From NCBI RefSeq assembly GCF_012927455.1, contig NZ_JABBPE010000021.1, positions 1-64,000 of the forward strand: 64,000 nucleotides of DNA, in the 5' to 3' direction. Positions within the stretch are counted from its first letter, which is position 1; the number at the start of each line of letters is the position of its first letter. The notes beneath the pieces were generated by a model. It saw only the letters and a program-made list of their open reading frames with translations, made no database searches and had not been told where the DNA came from. This stretch comes from Polaromonas sp. Its GTDB lineage: Bacteria > Pseudomonadota > Gammaproteobacteria > Burkholderiales > Burkholderiaceae_C. Positions 7,184-16,821 of this stretch are shown in pieces. Both the position numbers and the translations under genes were made by a program.

Positions 7184-9057
7184 GCGGTTTCATCCAGCAC
7201 GAACGAAGCCAGATCAATCTGCTGCACGCCCTGGCTTTCCAGCCAGTAGCGCTGCAGCAGGTTGCCCAGCACCTGAATGCGGTAGGCGGCGGAGGCCCGC
7301 ATGTCGGAAATCGGCGAGAACTCTGCTCGCAGTACGGCTATGGCCAGCTGTACGGTTTGGAATGACCACGGCTGGCCGAGCAGTGCGGCTTCGGTCTGGA
7401 CGGCGCGCACCGGTGTCGCGGCCACGCCGCCGGCGCCCAGGGAGGCGGCACGAACCACGCCGCCTTCAACGTGCAGATTCAGCGCCAGGCAGATGGCGGA
7501 GATATCGTCGTCGAAGCGTTTGGAGATTTTGTAGATACGCAGGTTTTCGTCGACGCTGGCTTTCGGCACCTTGATCCAGGCCAGCAGCTCATCGGGCGCC
7601 ATGATATTTTTGCGGTAGCCGGTGTAAAGCCGCTCCAGCGGCAGTTCGCGTTGACCGCGAACGCTCATCAGCAGCACAGTCGCACCCAGCGCAATCAACA
7701 GCGGCATCGAATCGCCAATCGGCGAGCCGTTGGCGACGTTGCCGCCCAGCGTGCCCGAGTTGCGCACCGGCAGGCCGGCAAAGCGGTTGAAGAAGGTCTG
7801 CAGTTGCGGCCGGTCGGAGACCAGCGCGGCAAAGGCATCGTGCAGCGTGACGGCGGCACCAATGGCGATGTGCCGCGGGGAGTTCTCGATGCGGCGCAGT
7901 TCACCGACCTGGCTGAGGTCCAGCACCTGCTCAAACTGGCGGTGCTGCTTGGTCACCCAGAGGCCTACATCGGTGCAGCCAGCAACCAGCTGGGCTTGTG
8001 GATGGGCGGCGCGCTGTTGCAGCAAGGCCGCCAGCGTGCGCGGTGATTTATAGAAAAAAGCGGCCTCCAGCCCAATAGCCACGGGCGTAATCTGCTCTAA
8101 TTTTGATAGCAAGTCGGTTTCGTCCAGCGTTACCGGCGGCAAGCTTCCCATGAGTTGGGCGGCGTCCAGAATCGGCCGGTAACCGGTGCAGCGGCACAGG
8201 TTGCCTGAGAGTTCCTGCTGCGCCATTTCGCGCGTGATGGGCTCGCCCTTGCAGACATGGTTTTGGTACATGCCGAAGAGGCTCATCACAAAACCCGGGG
8301 TGCAGAAGCCGCACTGCGACGCATGGCACTTCACCATGGCCTGCTGCGCTGGATGTAGTGGTGGTTCAATCCCTCCTCTCTCGCCAGCCGGGGCCGTGGA
8401 CCCGGCTTCGCCGGGCCGCAGGCGCAGGCCTTGCAGGCCGCACGACTGCGAGACGCCGCCGCCCTTCGTGCCGTCCAAGCCTGCACCGGCAGGCTCGGAG
8501 CCGCAGCACTCAGCCCCCTCGGGAAGCAGCGAACCATACGAAGCGGAGAGCGTGGGGGCTCCCTCTTCACCAGCAGGGGCCGCGGAACCGGCTTCGCCGG
8601 GCCGCAGGCGCAGCGCCCCCTCGGGGGGCAGCGCAGTACGCGAAGCGGCAAGCGTGGGAGTCCCTTCTTCGCCAGCAGGGGCCGCGGAACCGGCTTCGCC
8701 GGGCCGCAGGCGCAGCGCCCCCTCGGGGGGCAGCGCAGTACGCGAAGCGACAAGCGTGGGGGCAATATCCTCCACGGTCCACAGCGCCATGCCGTCAATC
8801 GAATGCGCCAGCCGGATGCAACTGTTGACGGCGCGGTAGCGCATGGCGTCGCCCTGCGCTTCGCCCAGCACCACCGTGCAGGCGCCGCAGTCGCCTTCGC
8901 CGCAGCCTTCCTTGCTGCCGGTGAGGCCCAAGTCCTCGCGCAGCAGCTCCAGCAGCGTGCGGCTGGGTGGTACATTCTCGACAGAAACAACTTCGCCGCG
9001 CCTGACAAACTGAATGGTTTTGACAGGACGAGGGGTAGCAGAGCTGAGGGTGGTCAT
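7180..9057 (-). CDS. xdhA: Xanthine dehydrogenase, iron-sulfur/FAD subunit XdhA with repeat-derived insertion
   Basis: A 625-residue small subunit carrying two [2Fe-2S] clusters and FAD. It passes electrons from the molybdenum site of XdhB to NAD. Cluster 1 ligands are C52, C57, C60 and C80; cluster 2 ligands are C244, C249, C252, C288 and C290 (CHASQCGFC, NLCRC). The FAD domain includes GGNVANGSPIGDSMP, and the CO-dehydrogenase flavoprotein C-domain follows. Such subunits are normally about 490 residues. The excess is a 130-residue insertion (about 100-232) of 34-residue repeats (ASRTALPPEGALRLRPGEAG) exactly between the two iron-sulfur domains. A second repeat-like segment forms the linker to the FAD domain (about 316-333). 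The start is the ATG at 9057, where homology begins. Confidence 0.93.
   Translation of the reverse strand: MTTLSSATPRPVKTIQFVRRGEVVSVENVPPSRTLLELLREDLGLTGSKEGCGEGDCGACTVVLGEAQGDAMRYRAVNSCIRLAHSIDGMALWTVEDIAPTLVASRTALPPEGALRLRPGEAGSAAPAGEEGTPTLAASRTALPPEGALRLRPGEAGSAAPAGEEGAPTLSASYGSLLPEGAECCGSEPAGAGLDGTKGGGVSQSCGLQGLRLRPGEAGSTAPAGERGGIEPPLHPAQQAMVKCHASQCGFCTPGFVMSLFGMYQNHVCKGEPITREMAQQELSGNLCRCTGYRPILDAAQLMGSLPPVTLDETDLLSKLEQITPVAIGLEAAFFYKSPRTLAALLQQRAAHPQAQLVAGCTDVGLWVTKQHRQFEQVLDLSQVGELRRIENSPRHIAIGAAVTLHDAFAALVSDRPQLQTFFNRFAGLPVRNSGTLGGNVANGSPIGDSMPLLIALGATVLLMSVRGQRELPLERLYTGYRKNIMAPDELLAWIKVPKASVDENLRIYKISKRFDDDISAICLALNLHVEGGVVRAASLGAGGVAATPVRAVQTEAALLGQPWSFQTVQLAIAVLRAEFSPISDMRASAAYRIQVLGNLLQRYWLESQGVQQIDLASFVLDETA
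8060..8112 (-). repeat. Copy of the ~55-bp hairpin repeat inside xdhA
   Basis: On the minus strand this reads TTGCTATC-AAAATTA-GAGCAGATTACGCCCGTGG-CTATTGGGCTGGAGGCC, matching the family pattern TTGCTAT-N8-ATAGCTGCTTGCGCCCGT-N6-TGGGCTAGAGGCCTA. It encodes the linker between the second iron-sulfur domain and the FAD domain (LLSKLEQITPVAIGLEAA). Confidence 0.6.
8400..8762. repeat. Tandem 102-bp GC-rich repeats inside xdhA
   Basis: The marker CGTGGG recurs at 8551, 8653 and 8755, exactly 102 bp (34 codons) apart. The two full units between these points are nearly identical. A third, diverged unit lies at about 8400-8550. Each unit holds the palindromes CGGCTTCGCCGG and GCGCCCCCTCGGGGGGCAGCGC. 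Bases 8570-8782 contain no stop codon in any of the six frames. A 46-bp piece of the same unit recurs at 60722-60767 with three mismatches, so this is a dispersed element and not ordinary coding sequence. Confidence 0.92.
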
Positions 9058-9253
9058 GCGTGTCAGGGTAAAACAATCGGGCTGCAGCCGCCATACAAAA
9101 ATGCATTTCAACCGCATTGCCATAAGGGTATGAAAGATTTGCATCTGGTCAGGGGCTGAACACCGCGCTGATGGCGATTGAGCATAGCGCGCCCCCGGCC
9201 ACGCTTACAACGCCGCCAAGTGCTTGCGAGCGGGCCAGGCGGGTGCCAGGGGT

Positions 9254-9307
9254 GCTACAAAAACAATAGCTGCTTGCGCCCGCATTTATTGGGCTAGAGG
9301 CCTAAAA
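9254..9307 (+). repeat. Copy of the ~55-bp hairpin repeat, xdhA/ABC transporter intergenic region
   Basis: GCTAC-AAAAACA-ATAGCTGCTTGCGCCCGC-ATTTAT-TGGGCTAGAGGCCTA is one of the best-preserved copies of the family. It lies in the 289-bp divergent promoter region between xdhA and the purine ABC transporter, about 40 bp before the ABC gene start. Confidence 0.8.
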
Positions 9308-9346
9308 CATAGAGAAAAATGGAAAATTGACCGCCCGCCAGAGACT

Positions 9347-10966
9347 ATGACCGCTGCTGCTCCTTCTTCCTCTTCTCCTGCTGCCCTGGCGGAAAACCGC
9401 CTCGGACTTGCGCCCAGGCTGCAGCTTTCGGGCATTTCCAAGCGCTACCCGGGCGTGATCGCCAACAGCGACATTTCGCTGACCGTGCTGCCCGGTGAAA
9501 TCCATGCGGTGCTGGGCGAAAACGGCGCCGGCAAGTCCACGCTGATGAAGATCATCTACGGTTCGGTCAAGGCCGATGCCGGCAGCATCGCCATCGACGG
9601 CCAGGGCGTAGCGGTGCGCAATCCGCAGGAAGCGCGCGCGCTCGGCATCAGCATGGTGTTTCAGCATTTCAGTTTGTTTGACACGCTGACCGTGGCTGAA
9701 AACGTCTGGCTGGGCCTGAACAAGCACTTGAGCCTGGCCGAGGTGTCCCAGCGCATCACCGAGACCACGCGCGCCTACGGCCTGCAACTGGACCCGACGC
9801 GGCCGGTCCACACGTTGAGCGTCGGCGAGCGCCAACGCGTCGAGATTGTGCGGGCGCTGTTGACGCACCCCAAGCTGTTGATTCTGGACGAGCCGACTTC
9901 GGTGCTGACGCCGCAGGCGGTCGACAAGCTGTTCGTCACGCTGCGCAAACTCGCTGCCGAAGGCTGCAGCATTTTGTACATCAGCCACAAGCTGCATGAA
10001 ATCCGCGCGCTGTGCACCGCCTGCACGGTGCTGCGCGGCGGCCGGGTGACGGGCGACTGCGACCCGCGCCAGGAATCGAATGCTTCACTGAGCCGCCTGA
10101 TGATTGGTGCCGAGCCACCGGCGCTGCAGCACCGCGCGCTGCAGGCGGGCGCTGTGGTGCTTGACGTGCGCCAGCTGGTACTGGCCAGGGACGAGCAGTT
10201 TGGCGTGGATTTGCAGCAGATAGCGCTGCAGGTGCGCGCCGGCGAGGTAGTCGGCATTGCCGGCGTCTCCGGCAACGGCCAGAAGGAGCTGCTGTACGCG
10301 CTGTCGGGGGAAGACACGCGCGCCGCCGCCACGTCAATTGTCGTGAAAGGCCAGAACGCCGGCAAGCTGAGCCCGGCGCGGCGCCGCGCGCTGGGCCTGC
10401 ACTTTGTGCCGGAAGAGCGGCTGGGACGGGGCGCGGTGCCGGCACTGTCGCTGGCGCGCAACCTGATGCTGACGCGCAAAGAGGCGGTGACGGCCGGCGG
10501 CTGGCTGCGCGGCGGCTGGCTCAAGGGCCGGCAACTGCAGGCGCAGGCGCAGCGCATCATTGCGCGCTACCAGGTCAAGGCGGGCGGCCCGCAGGCCAGC
10601 GCCATGTCGCTGTCGGGCGGCAACCTGCAAAAATTCATCATGGGCCGCGAGATCGATGCGAAGCCGGCGCTGCTGATCGTGTCGCAGCCAACCTGGGGCG
10701 TCGATGTGGGCGCCGCCACGCAGATACGTGGCGAGCTTTTGACGCTGCGCGACGCCGGCTGCGCCGTGCTGGTGGTCAGCGAGGAACTCGACGAGCTGTT
10801 TGAAATTTGCGACCGCCTGTACGTGATGGCCAAAGGCCAGCTCTCGCCCTCGCTGCCGCGCGACCAGGCGACGGTGGAGCTGGTAGGGCAGTGGATGAGT
10901 GGCTTGTGGACGCAGCCCGAGCCGCCAACTGAAGCAATGCCGGAGGTGCAGCATGGCGCAACTTGA
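9347..10966 (+). CDS. Nucleoside/purine ABC importer, ATP-binding protein (two ABC domains)
   Basis: A 539-residue ATPase of the sugar/nucleoside CUT2-like class that serves BMP-family importers. Domain 1 has a normal Walker A (GENGAGKST, about 57-65), signature LSVGERQRVEIV and Walker B LLILDEPTSVL. Domain 2 is degenerate, as usual for the family: GVSGNGQKEL replaces Walker A and LLIVSQPTWGVDVG replaces Walker B, with signature LSGGNLQKF. The ATG at 9347 is chosen because homology begins shortly after it; an in-frame upstream extension is repeat-derived. It overlaps the first permease gene by 14 bp. Confidence 0.95.
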   Translation: MTAAAPSSSSPAALAENRLGLAPRLQLSGISKRYPGVIANSDISLTVLPGEIHAVLGENGAGKSTLMKIIYGSVKADAGSIAIDGQGVAVRNPQEARALGISMVFQHFSLFDTLTVAENVWLGLNKHLSLAEVSQRITETTRAYGLQLDPTRPVHTLSVGERQRVEIVRALLTHPKLLILDEPTSVLTPQAVDKLFVTLRKLAAEGCSILYISHKLHEIRALCTACTVLRGGRVTGDCDPRQESNASLSRLMIGAEPPALQHRALQAGAVVLDVRQLVLARDEQFGVDLQQIALQVRAGEVVGIAGVSGNGQKELLYALSGEDTRAAATSIVVKGQNAGKLSPARRRALGLHFVPEERLGRGAVPALSLARNLMLTRKEAVTAGGWLRGGWLKGRQLQAQAQRIIARYQVKAGGPQASAMSLSGGNLQKFIMGREIDAKPALLIVSQPTWGVDVGAATQIRGELLTLRDAGCAVLVVSEELDELFEICDRLYVMAKGQLSPSLPRDQATVELVGQWMSGLWTQPEPPTEAMPEVQHGAT

Positions 10967-12062
10967 AGTCCGGCCGCAAGCTTCTCAATTCTGGAGCTAC
11001 GCCTCGCCGGTGCTGGCGCTGCTGATCACAGTGGTACTTGGCGTCGGGCTGTTCCTGGCGCTGGGCAAGGACCCGCTCAAGGGTCTGCAGGTGTTCTTCT
11101 GGGAGCCGATCCGCTCGCCCTATGCGCTGGGCGAGTTGATGGTCAAGGCCACGCCGCTGCTGATCATTGCGCTGGGCCTGGCGGTGTGCTTTCGCTCCAA
11201 CGTCTGGAATATTGGCGCCGAGGGGCAGTTTGTCATGGGCGCGGTGGCGGCGGGCGGCGTGGCGCTGCTGGCCGACAAGGGCACCGGCGCCTGGATCGTA
11301 CCGGTGATTCTGGCGGCCGGCGTGCTGGGCGGCATGGCCTGGGCTGGCATCACCGCCTTGCTGCGCGACCGCTTCAATGCCAACGAAATTCTGGTCAGCC
11401 TGATGCTGGTTTATGTCGCCGACATGGTGCTGAACTACCTGGTATTCGGCCCCTGGAAAGATCCCGCGGGCTACAACTTCCCGCAGAGCAAAACCTTCGA
11501 GGCGGTGACGCAAATCCCGCGGCTGATGCCCGGCTCGCGCGTCACCATCGGCATCCTCTTGGGGCTGGCGGGCGTGTTGGCGCTGTGGCTGTTTTTGTTT
11601 CGCACCTACGCCGGCTTTGCGCAGGAAGTCAGCGGGCTGGCCCCGGCGGCAGCGCGCTATGCCGGCTTTTCATCCCGCCGTGCGCTGTGGGTGGCGCTCT
11701 TGATTTCAGGCGGCGCGGCCGGGCTGGCCGGTGCGCTGGAGGTGGCCGGCCCGATTGGCCAGCTCACGCCTTATGTGCCTGCGGGCTATGGCTTTGCCGC
11801 CATCATTGTGGCCTTTGTCGGGCGCCTGCATCCGGTCGGCGTGGTGTTTTCAGCTTTGCTGATGAGCATGTTTTATATAGGCGGTGAGCTGGCGCAATCG
11901 CGCCTGGGCATGCCCAAGTCGATCACCGGCGTGTTCCAGGGCCTGTTGCTGTTCAATTTGCTGGCCTGCGACACGCTGATTGCCTACCGCTTCAAGTTTT
12001 CAAAGCCGCTGGCAACGCCAGTTTTTGCGCCAACCGCCAAATCCGTTGAAGGGGCCCGCTGA
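10953..12062 (+). CDS. Nucleoside/purine ABC importer, permease subunit 1
   Basis: A 369-residue polytopic membrane protein of the BPD_transp_2 family (about ten helices). The conserved N-terminal half includes FRSNVWNIGAEGQFVMGA, and later NANEILVSLML and GAAGLAGALEVAGPIGQL motifs mark nucleoside/BMP-type permeases. It overlaps the ATPase gene by 14 bp and its TGA shares a base with the next ATG (TGATG), so the three subunits are translated together. With the BMP protein it should import purine nucleosides or bases that feed the flanking deaminases and xanthine dehydrogenase. Confidence 0.94.
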   Translation: MAQLEVRPQASQFWSYASPVLALLITVVLGVGLFLALGKDPLKGLQVFFWEPIRSPYALGELMVKATPLLIIALGLAVCFRSNVWNIGAEGQFVMGAVAAGGVALLADKGTGAWIVPVILAAGVLGGMAWAGITALLRDRFNANEILVSLMLVYVADMVLNYLVFGPWKDPAGYNFPQSKTFEAVTQIPRLMPGSRVTIGILLGLAGVLALWLFLFRTYAGFAQEVSGLAPAAARYAGFSSRRALWVALLISGGAAGLAGALEVAGPIGQLTPYVPAGYGFAAIIVAFVGRLHPVGVVFSALLMSMFYIGGELAQSRLGMPKSITGVFQGLLLFNLLACDTLIAYRFKFSKPLATPVFAPTAKSVEGAR

Positions 12063-12982
12063 TGGATTCGACCGCCTTGCTGCTGGCCGCCACCCTCAGC
12101 GCCGGCACCGTGCTGGCGATTGCGTCGCTGGGTCTGCTGATCAATGAAAAAGCCGGCATCGTGAACCTGGGCGCTGAGGGCATGATGCTGTGCGCCGCCA
12201 TTGCCGGCTTTGCCACCGTGGTGCATAGCGGCAACCCCTGGCTCGGCTTTGTCGCAGGTATGGCGGCGGGGGCCGTGCTGGCCGCCATCTTCGGCGTGCT
12301 GGTGATCTGGCTCAACACCAACCAGTACGCCACCGGGCTGGCTTTGAGTCTTTTTGGTGCGGGTTTCTCGGCGTTTGCGGGCATCAAGTATGTGCAGGAA
12401 AAGCTGCCCGAGCAGTCGCAGTTCCCCATCCCGCTGCTCAGCGACATCCCGTTCGTCGGCGTGGCGCTGTTTCGCCAGCACCCCATGGTCTACATCGCGA
12501 TGGCGCTGACTGGCGCGCTGATCTGGTTTTTGTACCGCACGCGGGCCGGTTTGGTGTTGCGCTCGGTCGGTGAAAGCCCCGAATCGGCACACGCGCTGGG
12601 CTACCCGGTGCGGCGCATCCGCCTGGCCGCCGTGGTGGCCGGCGGGGCGCTGTGCGGGCTGGCCGGTGCCTATGTGTCGGTGGTCTACACGCCGCTGTGG
12701 GTCGAGGGCATGATGGCCGGCAAGGGCTGGATTGCGCTGGCGCTCACCACCTTTGCCACCTGGCGCCCGGCCCGCGTCTTGCTAGGTGCTTACCTGTTTG
12801 GCGGCGTGACGATGCTGCAGTTTCATCTGCAGGGCCTGGGGGTTGATGTGCCGCCGCAGTTTTTGACCATGCTGCCTTACCTGTCCACCATCGTGGTGCT
12901 GGTGCTGATTTCGCGCAACCCGCTGTGGATTCGCGTCAACATGCCAACCTCGATTGGCAAGCCGTTTTATCCCGGCGCCTGA
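12062..12982 (+). CDS. Nucleoside/purine ABC importer, permease subunit 2
   Basis: A 306-residue second permease of the BPD_transp_2 family. It has the typical GLLINEKAGIVNLGAEGMML near the N-terminus, NTNQYATGLALSLFGAGFSAF, and GALCGLAGAYVSV in the second half. It is paired with subunit 1 as a heterodimeric channel and starts within the stop codon of that gene. The 90 bp after it, before the binding-protein gene, contain no clear terminator, so one transcript probably covers all four importer genes. Confidence 0.94.
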   Translation: MDSTALLLAATLSAGTVLAIASLGLLINEKAGIVNLGAEGMMLCAAIAGFATVVHSGNPWLGFVAGMAAGAVLAAIFGVLVIWLNTNQYATGLALSLFGAGFSAFAGIKYVQEKLPEQSQFPIPLLSDIPFVGVALFRQHPMVYIAMALTGALIWFLYRTRAGLVLRSVGESPESAHALGYPVRRIRLAAVVAGGALCGLAGAYVSVVYTPLWVEGMMAGKGWIALALTTFATWRPARVLLGAYLFGGVTMLQFHLQGLGVDVPPQFLTMLPYLSTIVVLVLISRNPLWIRVNMPTSIGKPFYPGA

Positions 12983-13072
12983 TTTTTCAGCCGCATAATT
13001 GCGGTTTTTGTTGCACCGCGTGACCTTTTTCCCCTGTTCCCTTGATTTCCCCTTCATTGAAAGCGAAATGAC

Positions 13073-14239
13073 ATGACCGACCTGCAAAAACGTTCCCTGC
13101 TCAAGCTGGCGGCCCTTTCAGCCATGTCGGTGCTGACCAGCGCTGCCCTGATGGGTTGCGGCAAAAAAAGCGAGCCCGCGCCAGCAGCGACAACGGCCCC
13201 TGCGCCGGTTGCGGCAGCCCCGGCCAAGACCGAGCCTTTGAAAGTCGCCTTTGCCTATGTCGGCCCGGTCGGCGACGGCGGCTGGACCTTTGCGCATGAC
13301 AACGGCCGCAAAGAGGTGGAAAAAGCCTACGGCGACAAGGTGGTGACCAGTTTTGTTGAAAAAGTACCCGAATCGGCCGACGCCGAGCGCGTGATTCGCG
13401 ACATGGCCGGGCAGGGCAACCAGCTGATATTTGGCACCACCTTCGGTTACATGGAGCCCATGCTCAAGGTGGCGGGCGACCTCAAGGGCGTCAAGTTCGA
13501 GCACGCCACCGGCTACAAGACCGCAGCCAACATGCGCACCTACGACAGCCGCACCTACGAAGGCGCTTACATGGCCGGCGTGGTGGCGGGCAAGATGAGC
13601 AAGTCGGGCACGCTGGGCGTGGTCGGCTCGGTGCCGATTCCCGAGGTGGTGCGCAACATCAACAGCTTCACGCTGGGCGCGCAGTCGGTCAATCCTAAAA
13701 TCACGACCAAGGTGGTCTGGGTCAATGAGTGGTTCAACCCACCCAAGGAAACCGAAGCCGCCACGGCATTGATCAATGGCGGTGCTGATGTGCTGTTCCA
13801 GAACACCGATTCATCAGCCGTGCTGCAAACCGCCGAGAAAATGGGCAAGCGCGCCTTTGGCTGGGATTCGGATATGACCGCTTACGGCCCGAAAGCGCAC
13901 CTGGCTTCCGCCGTGATCAACTGGGGCCCTTACTACGTGAAAGCCGTCGGCGAAGCGCTGGAAGGCAAGTGGACAGGCGGGCAGAGCGCCTGGTGGGGCG
14001 TAAAAGAAGGCGCAATTGACCTGGTGTCGATTGCCGCCGATGTGCCGGATGAAACCAAAAAGCGCATCGGCGAAATCAAGATCGGCCTGAAAGACGGCAG
14101 CTTTTCGATTTGGAAAGGCCCCATCATGGACAACAGCGGCAAAGAGCTGGTGGCCAAGGACGCGGTGGCCGACGATAAGTTTCTGGGCGGCCTGAAAAGC
14201 TACGTCAAGGGCGTGGAAGGCAAAGTTCCGGGTAACTGA
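13073..14239 (+). CDS. BMP-family nucleoside/purine-binding lipoprotein
   Basis: A 388-residue periplasmic binding protein of the BMP/PnrA family. A signal peptide ends in the lipobox LMGC (Cys29), followed by a Lys/Pro/Ala-rich tether (about 30-55). The mature domain opens with KVAFAYVGPVGDGGWTFAHDNGR and contains EGAYMAGVVAGKMSKSG and VLFQNTDSSAVLQTAEK, both family hallmarks. It captures purine nucleosides or bases for the upstream importer. A strong hairpin and T-run follow the stop codon. Confidence 0.95.
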   Translation: MTDLQKRSLLKLAALSAMSVLTSAALMGCGKKSEPAPAATTAPAPVAAAPAKTEPLKVAFAYVGPVGDGGWTFAHDNGRKEVEKAYGDKVVTSFVEKVPESADAERVIRDMAGQGNQLIFGTTFGYMEPMLKVAGDLKGVKFEHATGYKTAANMRTYDSRTYEGAYMAGVVAGKMSKSGTLGVVGSVPIPEVVRNINSFTLGAQSVNPKITTKVVWVNEWFNPPKETEAATALINGGADVLFQNTDSSAVLQTAEKMGKRAFGWDSDMTAYGPKAHLASAVINWGPYYVKAVGEALEGKWTGGQSAWWGVKEGAIDLVSIAADVPDETKKRIGEIKIGLKDGSFSIWKGPIMDNSGKELVAKDAVADDKFLGGLKSYVKGVEGKVPGN

Positions 14240-15355
<1,116 letters not shown>

Positions 15356-15362
15356 GGCCTTG

Positions 15363-16640
15363 ATGGCACAAGACGGAAAAAAAGGGCGGGCGCCTGCATC
15401 AGCCAGCCCCTGGCCGATCGCGCTGGCCGGGCTGGTGGCGCTGGCCGTGGCCATGGGCCTGGGCCGCTTTGCCTTCACGCCGCTGCTGCCCATGATGCTG
15501 AACGACGGCGTGCTCGATTTGCCCGCCGCCAGCTGGCTGGCCAGCGCCAACTATTTTGGCTACCTGCTGGGCGCCATGCTGTGCACGCTGCAGCCCTGGC
15601 TCTGGGCGCGCTTTCGCTGGCTGCCCCTGCTGGCTTATTCGTCGCTGGTTCGCGCCGGGCTGCTGGCCACAGGGCTGCTGACGCTGGCCATGGCCTGGCA
15701 AGCTCCGGCGGCCTGGCCCTGGCTGCGCTTTGCGGCCGGCGTGGCCAGCGCGGTGGTGTTTGTCTTCACCTCGGGCTGGTGCCTGTCGCGGCTGGCCAGG
15801 CTGGGCCTGCCGGCATTGGGCGGCGTGATCTACGCGGGCCCGGGCGCCGGTATTGTGGTGAGCGGCCTGTTTGCCAGCGGCATGGTGGCCTGGCACTGGC
15901 GCGCCGCCACCGGCTGGCTGATTTTTGGCGTGCTGGCTTTTGCGCTGACCGCCCTGGTCTGGCACAGCCTGCGCGGCGGTGACGAGCGTCTGGCGCCGCG
16001 CGGCTTGCCGCCAGCCAGCCAAATCGGCGTCGCGTCGCCGCAGCACGGTCACGCCGAGATGGGGCTGCTGACGCTGGCCTACGGGCTGGCCGGCTTCGGC
16101 TACATCATCACCGCCACATTTTTGCCGGTGATTGCCCGGGCCGCGCTGCCCGGCTCGGCTTGGCTGGACCTGTTCTGGCCGATCTTCGGCCTGGGCGTGA
16201 TGGCCGGCGCGCTGCTGGCTACGCGCGTCTCGCCGGCCAGGGACTTTCGCGTGCTGCTGGCAGTTTGCTATTTTCTTCAGGCGCTGGGCATCTCCGTCAG
16301 CCTGTGGAGCCCCAGCCTGGCCGGCTTTGCGCTGGGCAGCCTGATGCTGGGACTGCCGTTTACCGCCATCACCTTTTTTGCGATGCAGGAGGTGCGCCGC
16401 CTGCGCCCCAACACGGTCGCCAGCTTCATGGGCCTGCTCACCGCCACTTACGGCGTTGGGCAGATCCTGGGTCCGCCGCTGGTGGCGCTGCTGCTGCGGC
16501 GCGCCCCCAGCGCGGACGCCGGCTTTTCGCTGTCGCTGGTAATTGCCGCCAGTGCCTTGCTGGTCGGCGCGGCTATGTATGGCTGGCTGGCGCGAGTCTA
16601 TCCCGTCCTTAAAAAGCACCCGATTGAACAGAGCCGGTAA
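15363..16640 (+). CDS. YbfB/YjiJ-family MFS transporter
   Basis: A 425-residue, 12-helix major facilitator protein. The N-terminal motif AMGLGRFAFTPLLPMML and SANYFGYLLGAM are typical of the YbfB/YjiJ family. The substrate is unknown. The gene starts 8 bp after adenine deaminase (ATG at 15363, an in-frame TTG directly before it), so it is in the same operon and may carry a purine-related compound. That is inference from position only. Confidence 0.85.
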   Translation: MAQDGKKGRAPASASPWPIALAGLVALAVAMGLGRFAFTPLLPMMLNDGVLDLPAASWLASANYFGYLLGAMLCTLQPWLWARFRWLPLLAYSSLVRAGLLATGLLTLAMAWQAPAAWPWLRFAAGVASAVVFVFTSGWCLSRLARLGLPALGGVIYAGPGAGIVVSGLFASGMVAWHWRAATGWLIFGVLAFALTALVWHSLRGGDERLAPRGLPPASQIGVASPQHGHAEMGLLTLAYGLAGFGYIITATFLPVIARAALPGSAWLDLFWPIFGLGVMAGALLATRVSPARDFRVLLAVCYFLQALGISVSLWSPSLAGFALGSLMLGLPFTAITFFAMQEVRRLRPNTVASFMGLLTATYGVGQILGPPLVALLLRRAPSADAGFSLSLVIAASALLVGAAMYGWLARVYPVLKKHPIEQSR

Positions 16641-16713
16641 AATCTCATCTTGCCAGCACGCTGCCCCGGCGAGCTGCAGTTGTTTTTGTTCCGGGGCCAT
16701 GTAGAGGACCACC

Positions 16714-16821
16714 ATGTATAAAAACCTCGCAACCGCTGTCATTTCGACCGTCGTGGCTGCCTGTTTTATCTCTCCCGCCTTTTGTTACCTGCCGCGCCAG
16801 TGCAAGCGGAGCGCCGCATGA
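16714..16821 (+). CDS. Possible 35-residue leader-like peptide before queE
   Basis: The ATG at 16714 follows AGAGGACC and opens a short frame: a Lys-Asn start, a hydrophobic core (AVISTVVAACFISPAF) and a basic tail. It resembles a signal or membrane peptide. Its TGA overlaps the queE ATG (ATGA), so queE translation could be coupled to it. It may instead be the fused end of a lost gene or chance. It was not recognised as a known family. Confidence 0.35.
   Translation: MYKNLATAVISTVVAACFISPAFCYLPRQCKRSAA

Noticed and set aside
8551..8762. The xdhA repeats as a CRISPR array
   Set aside because: The units are contiguous 102-bp copies with no unique spacers, and they sit inside a coding frame.
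8186..9159. Long plus-strand open frames across the xdhA repeats with repetitive Gly/Arg-rich translations
   Set aside because: They arise because the 102-bp repeat has no stops in any frame; the minus-strand frame has the iron-sulfur motifs and normal xanthine dehydrogenase homology on both sides.
15399..16742. 447-codon minus-strand frame opposite the YbfB-type MFS gene
   Set aside because: Gln/Arg/Ala-rich translation without a domain, typical antisense shadow of a GC-rich membrane protein gene; the plus frame has clear MFS helices and motifs.
16641..16817. A preQ1 riboswitch upstream of queE
   Set aside because: No C-rich loop or A-rich tail typical of preQ1 aptamers could be recognised; only a small leader-like frame is seen.
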